The notes below the pieces were generated by a model. That model was not told where the DNA came from. It did no database searches and worked only from the letters and a program-made list of their open reading frames with translations. This document shows positions 1 through 8,607 of a DNA stretch of 60,943 bases, in pieces. The DNA is from Flavobacteriaceae bacterium UBA3159 (GTDB taxonomy: Bacteria > Bacteroidota > Bacteroidia > Flavobacteriales > Flavobacteriaceae): the NCBI GenBank assembly GCA_002364535.1, contig DEYL01000038.1, positions 1 through 60,943 on the forward strand, written 5' to 3'. Positions within the stretch are counted from its first letter, which is position 1. Each line of letters starts with the position of its first letter. A program made the translations under genes and the position numbers.

Positions 1-896
1 GCAATTTGATCCATCCCAATATTGTTGATGTAATCCAGAGCTGCACCAAAAGCAATTCCTCCTGCAATATTGGGGGTCCCAGCCTCAAATTTGTGTGGCA
101 AGTCGGCATAAGTGGTTTTTTCAAAAGTGACTTCAGCAATCATTTCCCCGCCTCCTTGATAGGGTGGTAAGCGCTTTAAAGCAGATTGCTTGCCATAGAG
201 CATGCCAATTCCTGTAGGGCCACACAATTTGTGGGCAGAGGTAACGTAATAGTCCACATTTAAAGCTTGTACATCAGTCTTGATGTGAGGGGAGGCTTGT
301 GCCCCATCGATCAGAACTTCAGCACAAACTGAGTGGGCTTTGGTAATGATTTCCTCAATTGGGTTTACCGTTCCCAACGCATTGGAAACGTGATTTACAA
401 ATACCAATTTAGTCTTTTTGGAGAGGAGTTTGTCGTATTCGTCCATCACCAAAACCCCATCTTGATTCATGGGGATGACCTTGAGAATGGCTCCTGTTTT
501 TTCACACATCATTTGCCAAGGTACTATGTTGGAATGATGCTCCAAAGCGGATACGATGAGTTCATCTCCTTCACTCAACAATTGGGCATAACCATTACTT
601 ACGATATTTATGCTATGCGTAGTCCCTGAGGTAAAAATGATTTCGTGGGCATGGGTGGCATTGAAGTGCTTTTGTATTTTTTGCCTTGCAGCTTCATAGG
701 CATTTGTGGCCTCTTGACTGAGCGCGTGTACTCCTCGATGAATATTGGCATTGTAATTTTTATAGTAATCGGAAATGGTATCTATTACTTTAACAGGGGT
801 CTGTGAGGTGGCCGCATTATCCAAATAAACCAGCGGTCGGCCATTTACTTCCCGATCTAAAATGGGAAAATCTTTTCGGATTTTTTGAACATCCAT
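1..896 (-). CDS. sufS: Cysteine desulfurase SufS (partial, C-terminus beyond left edge)
   Basis: PLP-dependent cysteine desulfurase that supplies persulfide sulfur to the SUF scaffold in the cytoplasm. Translating the minus strand from the ATG at 896 gives MDVQKIRKDFPILDREVNGR followed by LVYLDNAATSQTP and NANIHRGVHALSQEAT, both typical of the SufS/CsdA N-terminus. The PLP lysine lies in the SAHKLCGPTGIGMLYGK segment coded near 190-240. About 298 of roughly 400 codons are present; the mobile loop with the catalytic cysteine lies outside the window. Only 4 nt separate it from the sufD stop, so it is the last visible gene of the suf operon. Identity is firm; the start is chosen because it fits both the family N-terminus and the operon spacing. 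Confidence 0.95.
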   Translation of the reverse strand, partial: MDVQKIRKDFPILDREVNGRPLVYLDNAATSQTPVKVIDTISDYYKNYNANIHRGVHALSQEATNAYEAARQKIQKHFNATHAHEIIFTSGTTHSINIVSNGYAQLLSEGDELIVSALEHHSNIVPWQMMCEKTGAILKVIPMNQDGVLVMDEYDKLLSKKTKLVFVNHVSNALGTVNPIEEIITKAHSVCAEVLIDGAQASPHIKTDVQALNVDYYVTSAHKLCGPTGIGMLYGKQSALKRLPPYQGGGEMIAEVTFEKTTYADLPHKFEAGTPNIAGGIAFGAALDYINNIGMDQI

Positions 897-900
897 GGGT

Positions 901-2217
901 TTATAAATCAAATCCGAGATTAACACCCAGTTTTTTGGCAATCAATTTATTGATACGCTTTTTCAAAATTGGTAATTCTACGCTTTCGAGTACATTATTG
1001 GCAAATGCATAGGTCATCAATGCCTTAGCTTCTTTTTTAGGAATTCCTCTGGATTGAAGATAGAAGAGTGCTTCATCATCCAATTGTCCCACTGTACAAC
1101 CATGGGAACATTTGACATCGTCGGCAAAAATTTCCAATTGGGGTTTGGTATTGACCGTGGCTTTATCGTCAAGTAGTATGTTGTTGTTTTGTTGGAAGGC
1201 ATTGGTTTTTTGTGCCAATTGATCCACATGTATTTTTCCATTGAATACGCCTTTAGACCCCTCAGAAAAGACCCCTTTATAATCTTGGTGACTTTCGCAA
1301 TTGGGTGCGGCATGATCGACCAAAGTGAAGTGATCTACATGTTGCTGGTCTTCCAATAATGTTACCCCCTTTAAAGTGGAATCACAATGTTGTCCCTTAT
1401 GGTAAAAATTCAAATTGTTACGGGTAAGTTTTCCCCCCAAAGAAAAGGTGTGAACCCTTACATTACTGTTTTTATCTTGAGAGATGTATGTATTATCGAT
1501 GAGCGAGGCAGTACTGAGATCGTTTTGTATTTTGTAATAATCGACAAAAGCATCCTGATGGGCATAAATTTCGGTTACAGAATTGGTGACCACATCGTGT
1601 TCTCTTAGGCTTTGATGACGCTCTAGAATTTGGACTTGAGCATTTTGATCAACTACAATTAGATTTCTAGGCTGCAACCACAAAGCTTTTTCTTTTCCAG
1701 TGGAGAAATGAATGATCTCTATGGGCTTTTCAGCCACTACGCTTTTGGGAATATAAACATAGGCTCCTTCTTGGGTGTAGGAGGTGTTGAGGGCAGTAAG
1801 ACTGTCGTCTTTATTGGCAATATTATTAAAATAAGTGTTGATCAAATTTTTGTATTTTGCCTTGGAGAGGGCAGCAGACATCAAACATACATCAAGACCG
1901 TCGTGGGTGGTGTCTGACAAAAAAGGGCTGTAAACTCCGTCGATAAATACCACCTTGTAAGTGTCAATTTCATAAAGAAAATATTTCTTTACTTTTTTGA
2001 GCTGTAAGGTGGTTTCTGCTTTGGGAAATAAAGCATAATCCTGACGTAACATTGCATTGAGGGAGGTATATTTCCACGCTTCGTCTTTGCGAGAGGGAAA
2101 GCCTTTTTGCTCAAAGATCTTAAGGGATTCCAATCGGGTTTGATGAACAGGGTCAGCAATATCTACCATTTCTTCAAACGCCAAATGAGAGGCCAATAAT
2201 TTTTCTTGGAATTCCAT
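901..2217 (-). CDS. sufD: FeS cluster assembly protein SufD
   Basis: Partner of SufB and SufC in the SufBC2D scaffold on which Fe-S clusters are built. The 438-residue protein begins MEFQEKLLASHLAFEE and ends with the family-typical stretch around DDVKCSHGCTVGQLDDEALF (near residue 370), which precedes the SRGIP turn conserved in SufB/SufD. An upstream alternative start at 2244 would overlap sufC by 22 nt and add nine non-conserved residues, so the ATG at 2217, 5 nt after the sufC stop, is preferred. It sits between sufC and sufS in a five-gene co-directional operon. No damage is seen. Confidence 0.95.
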   Translation of the reverse strand: MEFQEKLLASHLAFEEMVDIADPVHQTRLESLKIFEQKGFPSRKDEAWKYTSLNAMLRQDYALFPKAETTLQLKKVKKYFLYEIDTYKVVFIDGVYSPFLSDTTHDGLDVCLMSAALSKAKYKNLINTYFNNIANKDDSLTALNTSYTQEGAYVYIPKSVVAEKPIEIIHFSTGKEKALWLQPRNLIVVDQNAQVQILERHQSLREHDVVTNSVTEIYAHQDAFVDYYKIQNDLSTASLIDNTYISQDKNSNVRVHTFSLGGKLTRNNLNFYHKGQHCDSTLKGVTLLEDQQHVDHFTLVDHAAPNCESHQDYKGVFSEGSKGVFNGKIHVDQLAQKTNAFQQNNNILLDDKATVNTKPQLEIFADDVKCSHGCTVGQLDDEALFYLQSRGIPKKEAKALMTYAFANNVLESVELPILKKRINKLIAKKLGVNLGFDL

Positions 2218-2222
2218 AGGTT

Positions 2223-2969
2223 CTATGCCATTTCTTTGATCCAATCGTATCCTTTTTCTTCCAGCTCTATAGCCAAGTCTTTGGTTCCTGATTTGACGAT
2301 TTTTCCATCAAACAAAACGTGAACAAAATCTGGAACTATATATTCCAATAACCTTTGGTAATGTGTAATTACAACAATAGCGTTGTCTTTTGAACGTAAT
2401 TTATTGACACCGTTGGCCACAATTTTTAAGGCATCTATATCTAAACCAGAATCGGTCTCATCGAGTATGGAGAGCTTGGGTTCCAACATGGCCATTTGGA
2501 AAATCTCATTACGTTTTTTTTCTCCACCAGAAAAACCTTCATTGAGTGAACGAGAGAGAAAGCGAGAATCGATTTCTAAAAGTGAGGATTTTTCTCTGAT
2601 TTTTTTCAACATAACATTGGCGGGCATGTCTTCCAGACCTTTTGCTTTTCGGGAAGCATTGATAGCGGTTTTGATAAAGTTGGTCACACTCACACCAGGA
2701 ATTTCAACAGGGTACTGAAAAGAGAGGAAAATTCCCTTGTGGGCGCGTTCATCGGGGGCTAAATCTGATAAATCTTTCCCTTCAAGGAGCATGGTTCCCT
2801 TGTTAACTTCATAATCTTGGTGTCCCGCAATGACAGAAGACAAGGTGCTTTTTCCCGATCCATTGGGTCCCATAATGGCATGAACCTCTCCAGCTTTGAC
2901 ATCTAGGTCAATACCATTGAGGATTTGTTTACCTTCTACTTGAGCGTGAAGATTTTCTATGGTTAGCAT
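2223..2969 (-). CDS. sufC: FeS assembly ATPase SufC
   Basis: ABC-type ATPase subunit of the SufBC2D complex; it is cytoplasmic and does not transport. The 248 residues show Walker A GPNGSGKS at 34-41, the ABC signature FSGGE at 146-150 preceded by LNEG, and Walker B LSILDE followed by TDSGLD at about 167-177. The switch histidine is in VITHYQRLL. SufC-specific features are the KKRNEI run after the signature and the SGLD D-loop. The ATG at 2969 is 10 nt downstream of the sufB stop. Size is normal for the family. Confidence 0.97.
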   Translation of the reverse strand: MLTIENLHAQVEGKQILNGIDLDVKAGEVHAIMGPNGSGKSTLSSVIAGHQDYEVNKGTMLLEGKDLSDLAPDERAHKGIFLSFQYPVEIPGVSVTNFIKTAINASRKAKGLEDMPANVMLKKIREKSSLLEIDSRFLSRSLNEGFSGGEKKRNEIFQMAMLEPKLSILDETDSGLDIDALKIVANGVNKLRSKDNAIVVITHYQRLLEYIVPDFVHVLFDGKIVKSGTKDLAIELEEKGYDWIKEMA

Positions 2970-2979
2970 AATTGTTTTT

Positions 2980-4425
2980 TTATCCTACAGATCCCTCTAG
3001 GGAGATTTCTAATAATTTTTGAGCTTCCACGGCAAATTCCATGGGCAACTTATTAAGTACTTCTTTACTAAAACCGTTCACGACCAATGCAATGGCCTTT
3101 TCGGGGTCTATACCTCTTTGGTTACAGTAAAATATTTGATCCTCTCCAATCTTGCTGGTGGTGGCTTCGTGTTCGATTTGGGCGGTTTTATTTTTGGCCT
3201 CTATGTAGGGGAAAGTATGGGCTCCACATTGGTTCCCCATCAAAAGGGAATCGCATTGAGAAAAGTTTCTCGCATTAATCGCCCTAGGGTGAACCTGTAC
3301 TAGGCCACGGTAGCTGTTTTGTGATTTACCCGCAGATATGCCTTTAGAAATAATGGTGCTTTTGGTGTTTTTTCCCAAATGAACCATCTTGGTTCCTGTA
3401 TCGGCTTGCTGATAGTTGTTTGTAAGGGCTATGGAATAAAACTCCCCAATGGAGTTGTCGCCTTTGAGGATGCAAGAGGGATATTTCCACGTCACAGACG
3501 AACCTGTTTCAACCTGTGTCCATGATATTTTGGAATTCTTATGACAGATGCCTCTTTTGGTAACAAAATTATAAACGCCTCCTTTACCATTTTTGTCTCC
3601 AGGAAACCAGTTTTGAACGGTAGAGTATTTGATTTCAGCATGGTCCAATGCGATGAGTTCTACCACCGCAGCGTGCAATTGGTTCTCGTCTCTAGACGGA
3701 GCCGTGCAACCTTCAAGATAACTGACATAACTGGACTCTTCTGCAATGACAAGTGTTCGCTCGAATTGACCTGTTCCAGCCTGATTGATTCTGAAATAAG
3801 TGGACAATTCCATTGGACACCGAACTCCCTTGGGAATAAAGCAGAAAGATCCGTCGGAGAATACTGCGGAATTCAAGGCTGCAAAATAGTTGTCTTGAAT
3901 AGGGATAACAGTGCCTATGTATTTTTTTACCAACTCAGGATGTTCCTGAATGGCCTCTGAAATCGAACAAAAAATGATGCCTTTTTCGGCCAATGTGTCT
4001 TTGAAAGTGGTAGCTACGGAGACAGAGTCCATTACAATATCAACGGCTACACCTGCTAATTTCTTTTGCTCATCAAGGGAAATTCCCAGCTTGTCAAAAG
4101 TTTTGAGTAACTCAGGATCTACCTCATCTAGGCTTTCATACTGGTCTTTTTTCTTTGGCGCTGAATAATAAGATATGCCTTGGTAGTCGGGTTTTGAATA
4201 TTGAACATTGGCCCACTCAGGCTCGTCCATATTTTTCCAAGCTTGGTAAGCTTTCAAACGCCATTGGGTCATCCATTCAGGCTCCTTCTTTTTTTGAGAG
4301 ATACGTCGGACTACCTCTTCATTCAAACCCACAGGAAAAGTCTCAGAATCGATGTCGGTGTAAAACCCGTATTCGTATTCTTTGGTCTCAAGTTCCTTTT
4401 TTAGTTCTTCTTCAGTATATGCCAT
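2980..4425 (-). CDS. sufB: FeS cluster assembly protein SufB
   Basis: Scaffold subunit of SufBC2D. The 481-residue protein starts MAYTEEELKKELETKEYEYG, carries the long SufB-type N-terminal domain (FCFIPKGVRCPMELSTYFRI near residue 200), and has a C-terminal beta-helix with SSYVSYLEGCTAPSRDENQLHAAVVE, including the conserved CTAP cysteine. The segment QCGAHTFPYIEA and the end EVLNKLPMEFAVEAQKLL match the family. It lies 12 nt after the sufA stop, in the same operon. Length agrees with flavobacterial SufB (about 480). Confidence 0.97.
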   Translation of the reverse strand: MAYTEEELKKELETKEYEYGFYTDIDSETFPVGLNEEVVRRISQKKKEPEWMTQWRLKAYQAWKNMDEPEWANVQYSKPDYQGISYYSAPKKKDQYESLDEVDPELLKTFDKLGISLDEQKKLAGVAVDIVMDSVSVATTFKDTLAEKGIIFCSISEAIQEHPELVKKYIGTVIPIQDNYFAALNSAVFSDGSFCFIPKGVRCPMELSTYFRINQAGTGQFERTLVIAEESSYVSYLEGCTAPSRDENQLHAAVVELIALDHAEIKYSTVQNWFPGDKNGKGGVYNFVTKRGICHKNSKISWTQVETGSSVTWKYPSCILKGDNSIGEFYSIALTNNYQQADTGTKMVHLGKNTKSTIISKGISAGKSQNSYRGLVQVHPRAINARNFSQCDSLLMGNQCGAHTFPYIEAKNKTAQIEHEATTSKIGEDQIFYCNQRGIDPEKAIALVVNGFSKEVLNKLPMEFAVEAQKLLEISLEGSVG

Positions 4426-4437
4426 TTCTCTATCTTA

Positions 4438-4767
4438 TTAAAGGGAAAAACTTTCTCCACATCCACAAGTACGCTCTGCATTGGGATTATTAAAAACAAA
4501 TCCTTTGCCGTTCAATCCTCCGGAATACTCTAGGGTAGTTCCCAGAAGGTATAACAAGCTTTTTTTATCTACTAAAATCTTGACTTGATTGTCTTCGAAT
4601 AAACGGTCTTGATCAGATTTTGAATTGTCAAAACTCAAGTCGTAAGACAAACCTGAGCAGCCCCCACTTTTCACTCCTACACGGACAAAATCTTGGGTGG
4701 GATTGAATCCCTCTTCACGCATCAACTGCGATACTTTTTCTTGTGCATTGGGTGATACTCTGATCAT
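4438..4767 (-). CDS. sufA: A-type Fe-S carrier (SufA/IscA family)
   Basis: Small A-type carrier that passes Fe-S clusters to target proteins. The 109 residues hold the three conserved cysteines: one in KSGGCSGLSYDL at about residue 37 and two in the C-terminal ERTCGCGES. It is the first gene of sufA-sufB-sufC-sufD-sufS, which supports the SufA name over ErpA or IscA; no isc genes are visible here. A TAnnTTTG box (minus strand, 4803-4796) lies about 29 nt before the ATG and may drive the operon. Confidence 0.93.
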   Translation of the reverse strand: MIRVSPNAQEKVSQLMREEGFNPTQDFVRVGVKSGGCSGLSYDLSFDNSKSDQDRLFEDNQVKILVDKKSLLYLLGTTLEYSGGLNGKGFVFNNPNAERTCGCGESFSL

Positions 4768-4795
4768 TTAAAACAATTCTTGATTAAAGTCGTTA

Positions 4796-4803
4796 CAAAT
4801 ATA
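4796..4803 (-). promoter_or_regulatory. Putative -7 box of the suf operon
   Basis: The minus strand reads TATATTTG, a match to the Bacteroidota -7 consensus TAnnTTTG, 28 nt upstream of the sufA ATG. No TTG at the usual 17-23 nt spacing was found, so this is only half a promoter. Confidence 0.4.
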
Positions 4804-4866
4804 GCGTATTTCCCTCAAAGAATGGGCTTTTACTATCAATTCTGACTATTGCTTAATCGACAATTC

Positions 4867-6210
4867 TTAACGCCAATGGGCTACCAAAATATCGCTTTTG
4901 CCCTTATTTTTTTCAAAGGGTTTGTTTTTACTGAAGGATTGACCGACAACAAATACCCCATCGCCATTTTTTGGAATCAAAACATCAAAGGCAAAATCTT
5001 GCCCCTCCCCTCCCAGAGACAAGGTGGATGCTTCTCTGCCATCAGCAGGTAAATGCATTAGAAACAGGTCATTTTCACCCATATTGTTGCTCAGATCACC
5101 ATCCATACTACGTGAAAACCCAGTGAGGAATAACGCCCCCCTTACACCTTCGTCTATGGCTGTGCCTTTGTCAAATTCGCTCCCACCAAAATTGTAACTG
5201 CCGAGAAGTCTTCCCGATGGATTAAGGGTAATTTGCCATACATCCGACAAGCCCTTTGGATGGCTCACATCCATATCTTCGCTGTGAGTATTACCTATGA
5301 TTCTGAAATTACCAAATGAATCTTGTATTACTTTGGACGCCTCGTCAACCAAACTGCCTCCATAAGAGTTTTCCCAGACCATCTCTCCTGTTGGGGAGAC
5401 CATCACTACCCAAACATCATAACTTCCTTTAGGATTTTTTATATCTACATCATCACTTTCAGAGGTACCTACAACCAAAAAGTTGCCCTCTTGGGTTTGA
5501 ATGGCATCATAGGATCGATCATTGTTAGTCCCCCCAAAATACCTTTGCCACTGTATGTTGCCATTGGTGTCAATTTTGTGACACCAAAACTCCCCCACTC
5601 CATGGCGACTGGCCTGTGAAGATTTCCACGAATTTCCTTGACCATTGGAGGCGGTAACATCCAAAAAACCATTGAAAAAATAACCTCCATCTTGGGTTTC
5701 GATGACATTATAGGCATGATCATGACCTGAAAATCCTAATGATTTTTTCCATAGCAACTCTCCTGCGGCATCGACCTTGATGATCCAATTGTCGTGATAT
5801 CCCTTGGTGGGTGGAACATCCCCGTCTTGGCTGCTACTGTATCCCATCAGGACAAAACCTCCAGAAGGGGTTTCTACCAATGAAAACCCGAAATCTTCAG
5901 CATTACCTCCATAGGTTTTCACCCAAATCATCTCCCCTTGTTGATCCAATTTCATCAAAAACAGGTCCCAGTTATCGGTATTACGATCACCAAAATCACC
6001 ATCTTTACTTTTGGTACTGCCTACCATGGCATAGCCCCCTTGTCGTAATTCGATCAATTCTCTCGCTACCTCATCGTCACTTCCCCCAAAAAGTTTGATA
6101 TCAACTAGCGTTCCTAAAAAGCTTATTGGTGGAGTAGTTGGTGAAATTGGATCTGAAAAACAAGCCAAAAAAAGGATCATTGTGGTGATGAATACAATTT
6201 TTTTAAACAC
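4867..6210 (-). CDS. Lipoprotein with seven propeller-like repeats
   Basis: Unknown function. The N-terminus FKKIVFITTMILFLAC is a lipoprotein signal with the cysteine at residue 17. The rest consists of seven tandem units of about 46-66 residues that start near 41, 101, 161, 227, 285, 343 and 401. Units carry variants of F/YGG..xDx.., then GGY/F.xxG.S.S.DGD, then a D.W/L..K/M.. strand, and most end in W...YGG. Seven units with this strand pattern suggest a seven-bladed beta-propeller exposed at the outer membrane or in the periplasm. The start codon is GTG. The gene follows another propeller-type lipoprotein by 2 nt, so the two are probably co-transcribed. No T9SS C-terminal sorting domain was seen. 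Confidence 0.7.
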   Translation of the reverse strand: MFKKIVFITTMILFLACFSDPISPTTPPISFLGTLVDIKLFGGSDDEVARELIELRQGGYAMVGSTKSKDGDFGDRNTDNWDLFLMKLDQQGEMIWVKTYGGNAEDFGFSLVETPSGGFVLMGYSSSQDGDVPPTKGYHDNWIIKVDAAGELLWKKSLGFSGHDHAYNVIETQDGGYFFNGFLDVTASNGQGNSWKSSQASRHGVGEFWCHKIDTNGNIQWQRYFGGTNNDRSYDAIQTQEGNFLVVGTSESDDVDIKNPKGSYDVWVVMVSPTGEMVWENSYGGSLVDEASKVIQDSFGNFRIIGNTHSEDMDVSHPKGLSDVWQITLNPSGRLLGSYNFGGSEFDKGTAIDEGVRGALFLTGFSRSMDGDLSNNMGENDLFLMHLPADGREASTLSLGGEGQDFAFDVLIPKNGDGVFVVGQSFSKNKPFEKNKGKSDILVAHWR

Positions 6211-6212
6211 GA

Positions 6213-7466
6213 TTATTCTGATTTTTTAATAAGAAATAAGCCTTTATTAATATCACTTATGGCAATAACCCCACTTTCAAAAAAGGGGTAAACATTCCAA
6301 GCACCATCATAAGTGACATAATTGTGCTCTGGAAAAGTATCGAAAAAACCGATTTCACTCATGTTTTTATTTTCCAAATCATTGATATCTATAACCCTGA
6401 TGCCCCCGGTATAATTGGCTAAGTAAAATAAGTTTCCTTTGACATATCCATTATGATCGATGGCATTGGTAGGTCCATAATAGCTGTGATGCAGTTGAGG
6501 GTTGTCCAAATCATTGAGGTCAAAAACCAGAGTTCTGGTTTTCCCACCGATTCTGGATTCGTCCAGTTCATCACCGAGAATAAAAAATCTTTGGTCTTTA
6601 TCAAACCAACCTTGATGAGTATAAAATGAATTTTGATAGCTGATTTCTGAAATGGCGGTAGGGTTTTCTTTATCAGTTACATCCACAATGACTAATTTGG
6701 ATTCATTGGAACCCAAGAAAATTTCTTTTCCAGTATAGTCCGTATCAGGTCCGTTATAGGTAACCACTTGGGCATCGTGGCTGTAGCCCCCTTCTCCATA
6801 ACCCCCAACAAACCTATAGCTCTGAGGGTCGTTAAGGTCAAGGAAATGGGCCCCCCCTTTAAATTTGTCGTTTCTGCTGGTACCTACTACATATCCAAAA
6901 CCACTTTCGGGATTGATGACCATGTTATGGGCAGTAGGAACGGTTTTAAGTACACGATCGGCAGTAAAACTTTGAGGTGCCTCTACCCCTCTCAATCGGG
7001 TGAGGTCAAAAACTTGAATACCGTGACCACTAGCCTCACTCACCACATAGGCATGATTGTTATAAACTTTGATGTCTCTCCAAGCACTGGACTCTGTAGC
7101 GGTGGGCAATTTTCCCATAAAAATCGGTTGAATGGGGTCGCTGACGTCAACAAACACAGTCCCATTATCCAGCCCCATAAGGACATATTCTTTTTGGGTA
7201 GAGAGATCTGTCCAACCCCAGGAATCGTTTCCATGGTTACAGTCAAAAGTAGCCAAGTCAATATGTGCCAAGAGATCATAACCCTTACAAGGATATTTTC
7301 CTGCAAAACCGTTTACACATGGAGTTCCCACTTTAGAAGGTGCTGTTTCTGAGGAATTTCCAGTGTAAGTAGATCCTATCTGATCAATGTACTGATCTTC
7401 GGCAGAATCTGAATCTTTTTGGCAGGAGATAAATATTAATAGAATAATTATAAACCTAAAATACAT
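6213..7466 (-). CDS. Choice-of-anchor B family lipoprotein (LVIVD repeats)
   Basis: A 417-residue lipoprotein (signal MYFRFIIILLIFISC, cysteine at 15). It resembles the choice-of-anchor B / LVIVD family: repeated strands of the type VFVDVSDP, LVIVDVTDKENP, IRVIDINDLEN, and the conserved segments HNMVINPESGFGYVVGTS, YSHDAQVV and DHNGYVKGNLFYLANYTGGI. These proteins are predicted beta-propellers of unknown biochemical role, found mostly in Bacteroidota. Here the anchor is the lipid alone; no C-terminal T9SS or PEP-type anchor is visible. It leads a two-gene unit with the downstream seven-repeat lipoprotein. A TAAATTTG box lies only 4 nt before the ATG. Confidence 0.8.
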   Translation of the reverse strand: MYFRFIIILLIFISCQKDSDSAEDQYIDQIGSTYTGNSSETAPSKVGTPCVNGFAGKYPCKGYDLLAHIDLATFDCNHGNDSWGWTDLSTQKEYVLMGLDNGTVFVDVSDPIQPIFMGKLPTATESSAWRDIKVYNNHAYVVSEASGHGIQVFDLTRLRGVEAPQSFTADRVLKTVPTAHNMVINPESGFGYVVGTSRNDKFKGGAHFLDLNDPQSYRFVGGYGEGGYSHDAQVVTYNGPDTDYTGKEIFLGSNESKLVIVDVTDKENPTAISEISYQNSFYTHQGWFDKDQRFFILGDELDESRIGGKTRTLVFDLNDLDNPQLHHSYYGPTNAIDHNGYVKGNLFYLANYTGGIRVIDINDLENKNMSEIGFFDTFPEHNYVTYDGAWNVYPFFESGVIAISDINKGLFLIKKSE

Positions 7467-7470
7467 TTTA

Positions 7471-7478
7471 CAAATTTA
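7471..7478 (-). promoter_or_regulatory. TAnnTTTG box next to the 7466 start codon
   Basis: The minus strand reads TAAATTTG and ends 4 nt before the ATG at 7466. If it is a real -7 element the transcript would begin at or near the start codon. No convincing -33 TTG is present, so it may be chance in AT-rich DNA. Confidence 0.25.
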
Positions 7479-7554
7479 GGGTATGTTTTTGTAGATATTA
7501 GTCTTAAATAAACAAGTCTTCATTTTTTGTCTTAAAACTTAGTAATTTTAGCAA

Positions 7555-8607
7555 ATGTTTGAAAACAAAAACACCACCCCCCTTTCCGAACTAGGAGAAT
7601 TTGGCTTGATTGACCATTTGACAAAGACTTTCCCTGTCTTTCACCCTTCTACTTATAAGGGCATAGGAGATGATGCCGCAGTGATGAATTTTACCGACGG
7701 TCAAACCTTAGTAACCACAGATCTTTTGATCGAAGGGATTCACTTTGATTTATCCTACATGCCATTGAAGCATTTGGGTTACAAGTCTGTAATGGTGAAT
7801 CTTTCTGATATTTACGCAATGAATGCTCATCCCACTCAGATTACTACATCTATTGCAGTATCGAATCGTTTTCCTTTGGAGGCTTTAGAAGAATTGTATT
7901 CGGGGATCGATTTGGCTTGCAAGAATTACAAAGTGGATTTGGTAGGGGGTGACACCTCAAGTAGTAAAACGGGCTTGATCATTTCAATTACAGCGATGGG
8001 ACAGGCTCAAAAAGAGAAAATCACTTATCGCTATGGGGTAAAACCAAACGATCTCTTGGTGGTGAGTGGTGATTTGGGCGGGGCCTTCATGGGCTTGCAA
8101 GTATTGGAGCGCGAAAAGGAAGTTTTTAAAGTGAATCCAAACAATCAACCCGATTTGGCACTGTACTCCTACTGCGTGGAAAGACAATTGAAACCCGAAG
8201 CAAGAAAAGATATTATAGAACTTTTTGAAGAGTTGGAGATCATTCCCAACGCTATGATTGATGTAAGCGATGGGCTGTCCTCAGAAATTTTTCACCTTTG
8301 CAAGGACTCACAGGTGGGCTGCCATGTGTATGAGGAGAAACTCCCGGCCGATCCACAAACTTCCAGTACAGCAGAGGAGTTCAAGATGAACAGCAGTACA
8401 GCATTGCTCAATGGTGGTGAAGATTACGAGTTATTAATGGCGATCAAAACAGAGGATTACGAAAAAATAAAAGGACACCCTTTGCTGACCACTATAGGTC
8501 ATTTCACAGAGCAAAAAGAGGTTTGTAATTTAATAACAGGATTGGGACAATCGATACCATTAGAGGCACAAGGATGGAAAAACTTCAAATCGGGAGCATC
8601 AACCTAG
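7555..8607 (+). CDS. thiL: Thiamine-phosphate kinase ThiL
   Basis: Phosphorylates thiamine monophosphate to thiamine pyrophosphate, the last step of the bacterial pathway. The 350 residues start with a Bacteroidota-type extension MFENKNTTPLSELGEFGLID, followed by GIGDDAAV at 36-43, TTDLLIEGIHF at 54-64 and NLSDIYAM at 82-89. These are the Mg-ATP and substrate motifs of the PurM-like fold. Further conserved segments are LVGGDTSSS, MIDVSDGLSSEI and NGGEDYELLM. It is a single gene divergent from the lipoprotein pair, and its last 9 nt overlap the convergent ZIP gene. It complements the thiamine-salvage cluster at 31.6-35.4 kb. Confidence 0.95.
   Translation: MFENKNTTPLSELGEFGLIDHLTKTFPVFHPSTYKGIGDDAAVMNFTDGQTLVTTDLLIEGIHFDLSYMPLKHLGYKSVMVNLSDIYAMNAHPTQITTSIAVSNRFPLEALEELYSGIDLACKNYKVDLVGGDTSSSKTGLIISITAMGQAQKEKITYRYGVKPNDLLVVSGDLGGAFMGLQVLEREKEVFKVNPNNQPDLALYSYCVERQLKPEARKDIIELFEELEIIPNAMIDVSDGLSSEIFHLCKDSQVGCHVYEEKLPADPQTSSTAEEFKMNSSTALLNGGEDYELLMAIKTEDYEKIKGHPLLTTIGHFTEQKEVCNLITGLGQSIPLEAQGWKNFKSGAST

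Noticed and set aside
2383..2718. 111-codon plus-strand frame inside sufC
   Set aside because: Antisense shadow of a fully conserved ABC ATPase; no start context or family signal.
3541..3960. 139-codon plus-strand frame inside sufB
   Set aside because: Antisense to highly conserved sufB; low-quality composition.
6768..7352. 194-codon plus-strand frame inside the choice-of-anchor B gene
   Set aside because: It lies antisense to a gene with clear repeats and signal peptide; the translated sequence has no recognisable features.
7520..7552. TTG and TAATTTTA before thiL as a promoter
   Set aside because: The spacer is only 13 nt and the -7 box has a mismatch, so it does not meet the pattern seen at other genes.
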